Source: an uncultured Oscillospiraceae bacterium
GTDB taxonomy: Bacteria > Bacillota > Clostridia > Oscillospirales > Ruminococcaceae
Direction: 5' to 3'
NCBI GenBank assembly: GCA_934488695.1
Contig: CAKSSH010000055.1
Coordinates: 1-7,834, forward strand
Length of the DNA stretch: 7,834 bases
The notes below the pieces were generated by a model. It did not search any database, was not told the DNA's origin, and was given only the letters and a program-made list of their open reading frames with translations. Shown here piece after piece: positions 1 to 5,901 of this stretch. How positions within the stretch are numbered: position 1 is the stretch's first letter; each line of letters opens with the position of its first letter. Position numbers and translations under genes: made by a program.

Positions 1-1282
1 TGGCGTGCTCAATCTCCTCCAATTCAATGCGATGTCCCATGTATTTGATTTGGAAGTCCTTGCGACCGCAGAAGATAAGCTCACCGTCGTCGTTGTACCG
101 CCCCAAATCCCCGGTCCGATAAATCAGCTCGGGGTAGCGGTCCTGTAGCGGGTTTTGCACAAAGTGTGCGGCGGTTTGTTCGGGACAGCGCCAGTAGCCT
201 AACGCCAATGCGCTGCCGCGCACACAGATTTCGCCGACCTCGCCCGGCTCCGTAACGGCGTTTTGGTGCTCATCCAATAACAGCACTTGCTCGTTTGGGA
301 AAGGGCGACCGATGGGAATGCCGGCTGCATAATCCCGCTCGGGATTCAGTCGGTGATAGGTGCAGTTGCAGGTGATTTCGGTCGGCCCGTAGAGATTGAC
401 AAATTGCGCCCGGGGTAAATGCTGCTGCCAGCAGAGCAGGTGCTTTTGCGGCATGACCTCGCCGCTGAACAGAATCTTATTGACGTTTTCGGGCGTTTTG
501 TAATCCAGCGCATGAAAGGTGCTGACAAGGCACAACGCCGACACCGCCCAAATCAGGGTGGTGGCGCGATGCTCGCAAAGGTAATCAAGCAGCTCGATCG
601 GCGCCGAAAAAAGACGGCGCGGAATCAGCAGCAGCGTGGCGCCGGTCTTGAGCGCCGAATAAATGTCCTTGACCGAAACATCAAAATCAAACGGTGCCTG
701 ATTGGCAATCACATCTTGTTCGTTGATATTAAACAGGTCGGTAAAGCAGTCGATAAAATCCAAAACACTGCGATGGGCTACGGCGATGCCTTTCGGCGTT
801 CCCGTAGAGCCGGAGGTAAAGTTGATGTACAGCGGATCCGTGTCCAGCGCTGCAGCGCGCGCCGCGCACAGAGCTGCACTGTCTGCCGGTGTTTGCAGCA
901 AATCCTCCAACACAAGCACGGTGATATCCTTAAAAAGACTTGTCGCTTCTGCGGCATTTGCTCGGTCTGTAATCATAAGGCTGCTGCCAAGCTGCGCCTG
1001 CATTTCCGACAGGCGCTTATGCGGCAGCTGCGGATTGAAGAGACAATAACAGCCGCCCGCCCATGCAATGCCGAGAAATGTGCAGAGCGCACCAATGCTT
1101 TTTTCAAGATAAACAGCGACCGGGTCCCCCCGAACGCCATAGGCACAAAGTGCGCTGCCGATGGAACGGCTGCGTGCGGAAAGCTCCGCAAAGGTAACGG
1201 CGTCGTTTTCAGCAATCACCGCGGTTTTGTCGGGCAATCGCCGGGCACTTTCTTCTAAATAGGAAAGAATGTGGGTTTTCAT
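1..1282 (-). CDS. Amino-acid adenylation (AMP-binding) domain protein, DltA/NRPS A-domain type, 3' end cut by window edge
   Basis: The frame is open from the ATG at 1282 to the window edge, giving 427 residues of an expected ~500. It belongs to the ANL adenylating enzymes, which activate a carboxylic substrate with ATP and load it onto a carrier-protein phosphopantetheine. Core motifs appear in order: A3 FTSGSTGTPKG (155-165), A4 PFDFDVSVKDIY (197-208) with Asp201 where amino-acid-activating members bind the substrate amine, A5 NLYGPTE (296-302), A7 YRTGDL (388-393) and A8 GRKDFQIK...GHRIELEEIE (406-425). The A8 region resembles DltA (D-alanine:carrier ligase). The A10 catalytic lysine would lie beyond the window. 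No condensation domain precedes it, so it is a stand-alone A domain. The start is supported by GGAGGAG five bases upstream and a promoter behind it. Adenylation family is secure; substrate (D-Ala or another amino acid) is not determined. Confidence 0.93.
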   Translation of the reverse strand, partial: MKTHILSYLEESARRLPDKTAVIAENDAVTFAELSARSRSIGSALCAYGVRGDPVAVYLEKSIGALCTFLGIAWAGGCYCLFNPQLPHKRLSEMQAQLGSSLMITDRANAAEATSLFKDITVLVLEDLLQTPADSAALCAARAAALDTDPLYINFTSGSTGTPKGIAVAHRSVLDFIDCFTDLFNINEQDVIANQAPFDFDVSVKDIYSALKTGATLLLIPRRLFSAPIELLDYLCEHRATTLIWAVSALCLVSTFHALDYKTPENVNKILFSGEVMPQKHLLCWQQHLPRAQFVNLYGPTEITCNCTYHRLNPERDYAAGIPIGRPFPNEQVLLLDEHQNAVTEPGEVGEICVRGSALALGYWRCPEQTAAHFVQNPLQDRYPELIYRTGDLGRYNDDGELIFCGRKDFQIKYMGHRIELEEIEHA

Positions 1283-1324
1283 GGGACTCCTCCGTGCCGA
1301 GTTTGAAGCAAAATGATTGTTATA

Positions 1325-1353
1325 ATTATATCATATTGCATTTGGTTTGTCTA
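1325..1353 (-). promoter_or_regulatory. Sigma-A-type promoter of the adenylation gene
   Basis: Reading the minus strand, -35 TAGACA (1353-1348) is followed by a 17-base spacer and a perfect -10 TATAAT (1330-1325). The -10 is preceded by TGA, an extended -10 element. Predicted transcription start is near 1318, giving a leader of about 36 bases with GGAGGAG before the ATG. It separates the adenylation gene from the thioredoxin unit upstream. Confidence 0.75.
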
Positions 1354-1406
1354 TCTGTATTTTACCAGGTCAATGTGACTTTTGCGTGACTGTCCGTCCC
1401 CAAAAT

Positions 1407-1721
1407 TCAATTCTGCAGACCGAGCTGTGCCAGCAGCTCCTCCTTGGGCGCATATCCTATTGAGCGCCGGACGGGGACGCCGTTTTCAAACAGCAGCACC
1501 GTCGGGATACTGTCGGCTTGATATTGCAGCGCCAGCACCGGCTGAGTGTCAACATTAACCTTACCCAGCTTGACCTTGTCGCCGAGCTGCCGCGCAAGCT
1601 CTTCAAAAACAGGGGCGAGCATTCTGCAGGGGGCACACCATTCGGCCCAAAAATCCACCAGCACCGGCTTGTCCGACTGCAAAACCTCTTCTGTGAAATT
1701 TTCTTGTGTCAGTTCGATCAT
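1407..1721 (-). CDS. trxA: Thioredoxin
   Basis: A 104-residue classical cytosolic thioredoxin, a protein disulfide reductase recycled by thioredoxin reductase. Visible features are VDFWAEWCAPCRMLAP with redox cysteines Cys29 and Cys32, the buried Asp23, the VNVDTQP strand region and the cis-proline loop SIPT (Pro73). The active site is WCAPC rather than the commoner WCGPC, a known natural variant. The start at 1721 is chosen over an in-frame ATG at 1730: AAAGGA lies eight bases before the 1721 ATG, whereas the 1730 ATG overlaps that same Shine-Dalgarno and has no usable one of its own. The longer form would have 107 residues. It lies 12 bases after the YjbR-type gene and is probably co-transcribed with it. 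No convincing terminator hairpin follows. Confidence 0.95.
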   Translation of the reverse strand: MIELTQENFTEEVLQSDKPVLVDFWAEWCAPCRMLAPVFEELARQLGDKVKLGKVNVDTQPVLALQYQADSIPTVLLFENGVPVRRSIGYAPKEELLAQLGLQN

Positions 1722-1729
1722 TTTTCTCA

Positions 1730-1735
1730 TCCTTT
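1730..1735 (-). promoter_or_regulatory. Ribosome binding site deciding the thioredoxin start
   Basis: AAAGGA on the minus strand, eight bases before the ATG at 1721. It overlaps the stop codon of the preceding gene and the alternative ATG at 1730, which suggests translational coupling and favours the shorter thioredoxin. Confidence 0.6.
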
Positions 1736-2060
1736 ACTTTTGGGTTAGTTCGTAGCTTGAAAAAATCAGCGGAAACAGCACCGAATCGGGGAGACTGTCG
1801 TCTAAGATCACGGTGACCCAGTGTTGCTTGTTCATGTGGTAAGCCGGCACAATGGCCGGATACTGCCGGCGCAGGAAGTCGCCGTCCAGCGGCCGCACCT
1901 TCAGATTCATCCGAATCTCCTGTCCGTACTGATAAATAAAGGCAAAAACCTTGCGATTGCTGCGGTGGCGAACTGTCGCCCAGTTGTCGTCGAAAGGGTA
2001 ATCCAAGTAAACGTCCTTTTGCGCCAGACAGAAATCCAACGCTTGTTTTTTGGTTTTCAT
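1734..2060 (-). CDS. YjbR/MmcQ family protein (CyaY-like fold)
   Basis: A 108-residue protein of the MmcQ/YjbR family, small single-domain proteins with a CyaY-like fold, often labelled DNA-binding but without an established biochemical role. Family hallmarks are a YPFDDNWATVR segment near residue 20, a KVFAFIYQ strand, a central MNLKVRP strand, and the signature AYHMNKQHWVTVILDD near the C-terminal third, ending with SYELT. Family members are usually 110-120 residues, matching this start. The frame extends upstream to 2159, but that extension has no family similarity and runs through the promoter, so ATG 2060 is preferred; GGAG lies 11 bases upstream, a rather long spacing. It heads a short operon with thioredoxin. 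Confidence 0.85.
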   Translation of the reverse strand: MKTKKQALDFCLAQKDVYLDYPFDDNWATVRHRSNRKVFAFIYQYGQEIRMNLKVRPLDGDFLRRQYPAIVPAYHMNKQHWVTVILDDSLPDSVLFPLIFSSYELTQK

Positions 2061-2082
2061 AGCCCAATCATCTCCAATTGTA

Positions 2083-2111
2083 ATTATAGCACAAAGCCGG
2101 TTGCCCCGCAA
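2083..2111 (-). promoter_or_regulatory. Probable promoter of the yjbR-like/trxA unit
   Basis: On the minus strand, -35 TTGCGG (2111-2106), a 17-base spacer, and a perfect -10 TATAAT (2088-2083). The expected start near 2076 gives a leader of only about 16 bases, with the Shine-Dalgarno almost at its 5' end. The -35 is weak. An inverted repeat covers the -35 and part of the spacer and could be an operator. Confidence 0.55.
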
Positions 2112-2114
2112 CCG
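2098..2114. repeat. Perfect inverted repeat over the yjbR-like promoter
   Basis: CGGTTGC-CCC-GCAACCG: seven-base arms with a three-base centre. It covers the -35 box and upstream spacer of the minus-strand promoter. It could be a small operator for an unknown regulator, or chance. Confidence 0.4.
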
Positions 2115-2121
2115 TAAACTC

Positions 2122-2140
2122 CGTTTTTTCGACAAAAACG
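2122..2140. repeat. Inverted repeat CGTTTTT / AAAAACG enclosing a Spo0A-box-like core
   Basis: Arms CGTTTTT (2122-2128) and AAAAACG (2134-2140) enclose TCGAC. The minus strand of the same stretch reads TTTTTGTCGAAAAAA, which includes TGTCGAA. No T-tract or GC stem suits it as a terminator. Confidence 0.4.
2127..2135 (-). promoter_or_regulatory. Putative Spo0A box upstream of the yjbR-like gene
   Basis: The minus strand reads TTGTCGAAA, matching the Spo0A core TGNCGAA known from Bacillus and clostridia. It is about 16 bases upstream of the proposed -35 of the minus-strand promoter. The match is seen; binding is inferred. Confidence 0.35.
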
Positions 2141-2181
2141 CCCCGTCTGTCTCCGCCATTTCCGTTTTTTTCGTGCAAGGA

Positions 2182-2190
2182 TTGTCGAAA
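2182..2190 (+). promoter_or_regulatory. Putative Spo0A box upstream of rpe
   Basis: The plus strand reads TTGTCGAAA, the same nine bases as the minus-strand site at 2127-2135 but in the opposite direction. It is 36 bases upstream of the rpe -35. A third, weaker TGACGAA (2228-2234) overlaps that -35. Confidence 0.35.
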
Positions 2191-2226
2191 TACGGGGCGG
2201 GATGGAGTGTTTTCGGAAACGAGGAA

Positions 2227-2255
2227 TTGACGAACAGGCATTATTGTGATACAAT
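2227..2255 (+). promoter_or_regulatory. Sigma-A-type promoter of the rpe-rnf operon
   Basis: -35 TTGACG (2227-2232), a 17-base spacer, and -10 TACAAT (2250-2255), preceded by TGA as an extended -10. The predicted start is near 2262, giving a leader of about 30 bases. GGGAGAG at 2280-2286 precedes the rpe ATG. No other promoter of comparable quality was found before the next five genes. Confidence 0.7.
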
Positions 2256-2291
2256 ATATTAATTAAAAAGCTGATTTTCGGGAGAGATTTT

Positions 2292-2954
2292 ATGATATTG
2301 ATTTCACCGTCGGTGCTGGCCTGCGATTTTTCTGCGCTGGGCCGAGAGGCCGCAGCGGTAGCCGATGCCGGCGCGCCGTGGCTGCATCTGGACGTGATGG
2401 ACGGCCATTTTGTGCCTAATCTGACTTTCGGTCCGGATGTGGTAAAAAGTCTGCGCAGGCACAGTCGTGCATTGTTTGATGTTCACCTGATGATAGAGGA
2501 CCCGCTTTTTTATATCGACCGCTTTGCCGACGCCGGCGCGGATCTGATCACGTTTCATGTGGAAGCACCCTGCGATATTGAAAAGACGCTTGCAAAAATC
2601 CATGCCTGCGGCAAAAAAGCCGGTCTGTCTCTGCGGCCGGGAACACCGGCCGAGGCGGTTTTCCCGTATCTTCGGCAGGTAGAGCTTGTGCTGGTGATGA
2701 CGGTGGAGCCCGGCTTCGGCGGACAGGGCTTTATGCCGGAAATGCTGCCGAAAATTCAGGCAATACGAGATACGGCGGCTCAAATGCAGTGTGCGCCGCT
2801 GATTGAAGTGGACGGCGGCATTGATGTTGACAGCGCCGAAAAGGTTGCTGCCGCGGGAGCACAGGTGCTGGTGGCCGGCTCGTCAATTTTTCATGCGCCG
2901 GATTATCGGCAGGCGATCGAGCAGCTTTGTGCGGCGGCCGAGCGTGCTCATTGA
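2292..2954 (+). CDS. rpe: Ribulose-phosphate 3-epimerase
   Basis: A cytosolic 220-residue TIM-barrel enzyme that interconverts D-ribulose 5-phosphate and D-xylulose 5-phosphate in the pentose phosphate pathway, using a divalent metal. Full family length. Motifs: ISPSVLACDFS at the N-terminus, LHLDVMDGHFVPN with metal-ligand positions His32 and Asp34, FDVHLMIEDP with His65, VMTVEPGFGGQGF (phosphate/substrate loop, about 135-147), and EVDGGI with catalytic/metal Asp174, then VAGSSIF near the end. All expected catalytic residues are present. GGGAGAG about six bases upstream supports the ATG. It is the first gene of the plus-strand unit and ends 26 bases before the rnfC-like gene. Sharing an operon with Rnf-like genes has no obvious metabolic logic beyond central redox or carbon supply. 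Confidence 0.97.
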   Translation: MILISPSVLACDFSALGREAAAVADAGAPWLHLDVMDGHFVPNLTFGPDVVKSLRRHSRALFDVHLMIEDPLFYIDRFADAGADLITFHVEAPCDIEKTLAKIHACGKKAGLSLRPGTPAEAVFPYLRQVELVLVMTVEPGFGGQGFMPEMLPKIQAIRDTAAQMQCAPLIEVDGGIDVDSAEKVAAAGAQVLVAGSSIFHAPDYRQAIEQLCAAAERAH

Positions 2955-2980
2955 AATCAAACCGAAAAGAGGTGCCGCAG

Positions 2981-4219
2981 ATGCGAAAACAAAAGAGCCG
3001 AGGGCTGTTTTTGCAGCAGTATAAGGAGCCGGCGGTGTCGGGCCCGATTGAAAAAATCGGCCGGGTAAAGACGGTGTATTTGCCGATTTCCAATCGACTT
3101 TGCGTGAATGCTGCCGAAAAGGTGACTGTCGGGCAATTGGTTTCTTACGGACAGCGGCCGGAAACGGTGGACTCCTTTGCCAGCATTTTCGGAACGGCCG
3201 TTGCCGTTGGCAGCTTTGACTGCGAAAAGTTTATCGATCAGCAGTTTTTACAAATTGACGCGCTGCCGCAGTCGCCCGAACAGGAAGCACTTCCCGAGGA
3301 CGGCATGCTGAGCGATGAAGATATTCAATATGCCGCTCGTCGGTGCGGCGTTATCAATCATACGGACAAGCGTACCCTGGAGGAATTGTGCGACGATTAT
3401 CCCAACGGGGTGCGGACGCTGGTAATTGATGCGGTGGACGATGAGCCTTATGTCAGCAGCAAAACGGTCTTGCTTTTTCAGCGAGGAGAGCAGATTGCCG
3501 CAGCAATCCATGCCATTAATCGGATCTTTTGTGCCCGGCAGATCCGGATCGATGTTTATGATCGCGGGGAAGCGTGGACAGATCGGCTGCCGCAGCGGCT
3601 GGAGGGCATTTCGGTGCACAGAGTCCGAGAGCCTTATCCGGTTTCCAAGCGAATGATTTGTGACGAGCAAACGGCTTATTTTGATGTCAGCGCACTGCTT
3701 TGCTTTTATTATTCGGCGCTGGCGCATCGTCCTTATACCCAAACGGTTGTGACCGTGGCAGGGGACTGCGTGCAGCATTCCTGCAACATCGAAGTGCCTG
3801 TCGGGACTCCGATTGGGGACATTTTGGCTTACTGCGGCCTCAAGCAGCAGCCCGGTGTTGTTGTCCTCGGCGGCAGCATGACCGGGTATGCCGTGAATAC
3901 AACGGATATTCCGGTGCTGCAGTCGACCAAGGCGATTTTGGCATTATCCAGCCATCCGGCGTTTGAGACGACGGAGTGTATCGGCTGCGGGCGCTGTATT
4001 GACGTCTGTCCGGAAAAATTGCTTCCTTATTATATTTATCAATATACATTAGATAATAATATTGAAAAGCTTTATCATCTATCTGCGGACCGCTGCACCG
4101 AATGCGGCTGCTGTTCCTATATCTGCCCGGCTAAAATCGACCTGCGGCAGGTTGTGAAAAAATCAAGGCGAGCCCTGTTGAAGGAGATGTGGCAAAATGA
4201 ATCGGACGGTCAAAATTGA
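2981..4219 (+). CDS. rnfC: RnfC-like iron-sulfur subunit with degenerate nucleotide/FMN site
   Basis: A 412-residue homologue of RnfC, the peripheral subunit that in Rnf oxidises or reduces NAD(H). N-terminal barrel region: GPIEKIGRVKTVYLPIS. SLBB-like region: VVTVAGDCVQHSCNIEVPVG...VVLGGSMTGYAV. Two ferredoxin-type 4Fe-4S motifs near the C-terminus are complete: Cys333/336/339/343 and Cys372/375/378/382, each ending in CP. The NADH/FMN domain is eroded: where canonical RnfC has GLGGAGFPT this protein has CGVINHTDKRT (122-132), NGAECEPY is DAVDDEPY (150-157), and a usual ~10-residue stretch after YPQG..KQLI appears missing. The start at 2981 has AGAGG eight bases upstream; an upstream start at 2927 would overlap rpe and is rejected. 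It overlaps the rnfD-like gene by 23 bases. The homology is secure; NADH activity is doubtful. Confidence 0.88.
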   Translation: MRKQKSRGLFLQQYKEPAVSGPIEKIGRVKTVYLPISNRLCVNAAEKVTVGQLVSYGQRPETVDSFASIFGTAVAVGSFDCEKFIDQQFLQIDALPQSPEQEALPEDGMLSDEDIQYAARRCGVINHTDKRTLEELCDDYPNGVRTLVIDAVDDEPYVSSKTVLLFQRGEQIAAAIHAINRIFCARQIRIDVYDRGEAWTDRLPQRLEGISVHRVREPYPVSKRMICDEQTAYFDVSALLCFYYSALAHRPYTQTVVTVAGDCVQHSCNIEVPVGTPIGDILAYCGLKQQPGVVVLGGSMTGYAVNTTDIPVLQSTKAILALSSHPAFETTECIGCGRCIDVCPEKLLPYYIYQYTLDNNIEKLYHLSADRCTECGCCSYICPAKIDLRQVVKKSRRALLKEMWQNESDGQN

Positions 4220-5225
4220 AAAGGCGCCGTTTCTCAGAAGTGAAGATACTGTCACCTCTCTGATGGGGGACATGCTGATAGTTTTGCTCTTTTTGTATGC
4301 TGTGCCGCTGTATCTTTACGGGCTTCGGGTTTTGAAAAACCTGATTGTTTCGTTGTTTTTATGTTATGGTGCGGATCAGCTGCTTGGTTGGCACAAAAAC
4401 AGGCGTTTTTGCCCACGGGATTTGTCCGCCATGGTGACCGGTGCAATGTTGCCGTTGCTATATCCGGCGTCGGTGCCGTTGTGGGTTATCCTGACCGCAG
4501 ATCTTTTTGCCGTTTTAATTGCAAAATATCCGTTTGGCGGGCTTGGCAACAATCCCTTTAATCCGGCGGCTGCCGCATTTTGCTTTACGGCGGTTTCTTG
4601 GTCGGAGCGGGTGTTTTTGTATCCTGCACCGGGGCAGTGGCTTCGGGTGTTCGGCGCTGTCGGGGAGGGCGTTCGATACGGCAAAAGCATGGCCGGAACG
4701 CTGCAAAACAACGGTCGCCCGCTTTATGGCGTTTTGGAAATTTTGTCCGGCAACACGGCCGGCGCTATCGGTACCGGCTGTTTTATTGTTATTGCCGCTG
4801 CGACTGTTTTTCTGCTTTATCGGCGCACCGTTAATTATCAGATCCCGGCAGGTGTTTTGTTGGGCGCGGCGGTGTGCGCATTGCTTTTTCCGAGAATCAC
4901 AACAGGGCGATTGCAGTCGCTTTGGTTTGAGCTGACCGGCGGCATGCTGGTTTTCGGGGCGGTCTTTATGGCAAGCGATCCCGTCACCAGCCCCAAGCAC
5001 CCTTATGCCAAATGGATATACGGGGGCGCAATCGGCGTTTTAACGATGCTATTTCGGTATTTTGGCAAAATGGAGTTTGCTTTTCCTTTTGCGCTGTTGA
5101 TTGCCAATTCCTTTACGCCGTTTTTGGATAAAATCGGCACCGGAATTGACCGGTATACCGACATTCCGCTGCACCGTATTGTCGGCAGGCGGTGCCGCGG
5201 GGAAGGAGGCGACAGCGATGTCTGA
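4197..5225 (+). CDS. rnfD: RnfD-like membrane subunit (RnfD/NqrB family)
   Basis: A 342-residue polytopic membrane protein of the RnfD/NqrB family, the core subunit of Rnf, near usual family length. Conserved blocks are AKYPFGGLGNNPFNPAAAAF (family loop, about 109-128), LSGNTAGAIGTGC (about 184-196), GGMLVFGAVFMASDPVTSP (usual family membrane signature) and the C-terminal FALLIANSFTPFLD. Multiple hydrophobic segments alternate with short loops. In canonical RnfD an FMN is covalently attached to Thr in an SGATPL/ISQATPL-type motif; here the region reads KSMAGTLQ with Thr168 as the only candidate, so flavinylation is uncertain. AAGGAG ten bases upstream supports the ATG, which lies inside the rnfC-like gene. 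The stop overlaps the rnfE-like start by eight bases. In canonical operons rnfG would follow; it does not. Confidence 0.9.
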   Translation: MNRTVKIEKAPFLRSEDTVTSLMGDMLIVLLFLYAVPLYLYGLRVLKNLIVSLFLCYGADQLLGWHKNRRFCPRDLSAMVTGAMLPLLYPASVPLWVILTADLFAVLIAKYPFGGLGNNPFNPAAAAFCFTAVSWSERVFLYPAPGQWLRVFGAVGEGVRYGKSMAGTLQNNGRPLYGVLEILSGNTAGAIGTGCFIVIAAATVFLLYRRTVNYQIPAGVLLGAAVCALLFPRITTGRLQSLWFELTGGMLVFGAVFMASDPVTSPKHPYAKWIYGGAIGVLTMLFRYFGKMEFAFPFALLIANSFTPFLDKIGTGIDRYTDIPLHRIVGRRCRGEGGDSDV

Positions 5226-5901
5226 GAAAAAAACAGCCGTTTCTCCCAAAAAAAATAGGCCCTCTTCGCATACGGCGGCAGTCTTGAAAGCGTCCGCTGT
5301 CCGTGCCGGACAGAAGCTGAGAGGTCTGGCGGCGAAAAATCCGGTGCTGATAAGCGGACTATCGCTCGGCCCGGTAGTGGCCATCAGCCAGTCGCTCAAG
5401 GCCGGCGTTTCGCTTTCGGTGGCGTTTTCCATTATTTTGCTGCCGGTTTTGGTGATTTTCGGCCTGATTCCGGAACGGACGACCAAAAGTGTTCGGGTTA
5501 TCCTGTGCGCTTTGGTGTCTTGCGCCTTTTTTGTGCCGGCTCTGTGGTTTGCTAAAACGATTTTTCCGGAGGTTAATGACAAGGTCGGCGTTTTTCTGCC
5601 GCTGATGGTGGTCAATCCTATTATCACGGCGCGTTCGGGACAGGCGGCCAAAGAAAACCGACTGTATACCTGTATCAAAAACGGGGTTTTTACGGCTTTT
5701 GGCTTTGCCCTTGTCATGTGTCTGATTTCGGCCTTGCGGGAAATTTTCGGTAAAGGAACGATTTGGGATGTGCCGTTGGGCATTTCCGGCAACATAGCGG
5801 TGCTGCTGCCGTTTTCCGGCTTTATATTGGTCGGTATTCTTGCGGCCGGTGCGCGTTTTGTGTTGCTTCGTTCGGATTTACAAGAAAAAGGGGGTCAGTA
5901 A
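5218..5901 (+). CDS. rnfE: RnfE-like membrane subunit lacking its cluster cysteines
   Basis: A 227-residue membrane protein of the RnfE/NqrD family, with about six predicted helices. Conserved framework: NPVLISGLSLGPVVAIS (41-57), GVFLPLMVVNPIITAR (124-139), ALREIFGKGTIWDVP, and a final hydrophobic helix. Canonical RnfE has LGLCP and VVNC(I/V)I; the two cysteines help RnfA bind an intramembrane 2Fe-2S cluster. Here the positions are Gly51 (LSLGP) and Pro134 (VVNPII), both lost. The N-terminal arm before the first helix is about 40 residues, Lys/Ala/Ser rich, longer than usual (~15). The ATG at 5218 follows GGAAGGAGG by eight bases; a longer frame beginning with TTG at 5101 runs inside the rnfD-like gene and is rejected. 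It overlaps rnfD by eight bases and abuts rnfA. Confidence 0.88.
   Translation: MSEKKTAVSPKKNRPSSHTAAVLKASAVRAGQKLRGLAAKNPVLISGLSLGPVVAISQSLKAGVSLSVAFSIILLPVLVIFGLIPERTTKSVRVILCALVSCAFFVPALWFAKTIFPEVNDKVGVFLPLMVVNPIITARSGQAAKENRLYTCIKNGVFTAFGFALVMCLISALREIFGKGTIWDVPLGISGNIAVLLPFSGFILVGILAAGARFVLLRSDLQEKGGQ

Noticed and set aside
419..1258. 279-codon plus-strand open frame opposite the adenylation gene
   Set aside because: Its product has no recognisable domain and is rich in Arg, Cys and Gln, as expected from an antisense shadow. The minus-strand frame carries all adenylation motifs.
1354..1406. Possible terminator after thioredoxin
   Set aside because: Only a short direct repeat of AGTCAC and a four-base GTCA/TGAC pair are seen; there is no GC stem with a T-tract.
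1603..2067. 154-codon minus-strand frame overlapping the yjbR-like and thioredoxin genes
   Set aside because: It is out of frame with both proteins, whose family motifs are clear, and reads as frame-shifted sequence.
2061..2159. N-terminal extension of the YjbR-like protein
   Set aside because: It would include the promoter -10, -35 and putative Spo0A box. The added residues show no family similarity and family length fits the 2060 start.
4030..4085. A+T-rich patch within the rnfC-like gene, suspected insertion
   Set aside because: It encodes the normal linker between the two 4Fe-4S motifs (Tyr/Asn/Ile-rich residues), at the usual spacing and in frame.
5101..5217. Longer RnfE start at TTG 5101
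   Set aside because: It lies in the coding sequence of the rnfD-like gene, whereas ATG 5218 has a near-perfect GGAAGGAGG at good spacing.
5049..5795. 248-codon minus-strand open frame opposite rnfD/rnfE
   Set aside because: Shadow of the rnfE-like gene. The forward frame has conserved RnfE blocks and a strong Shine-Dalgarno.
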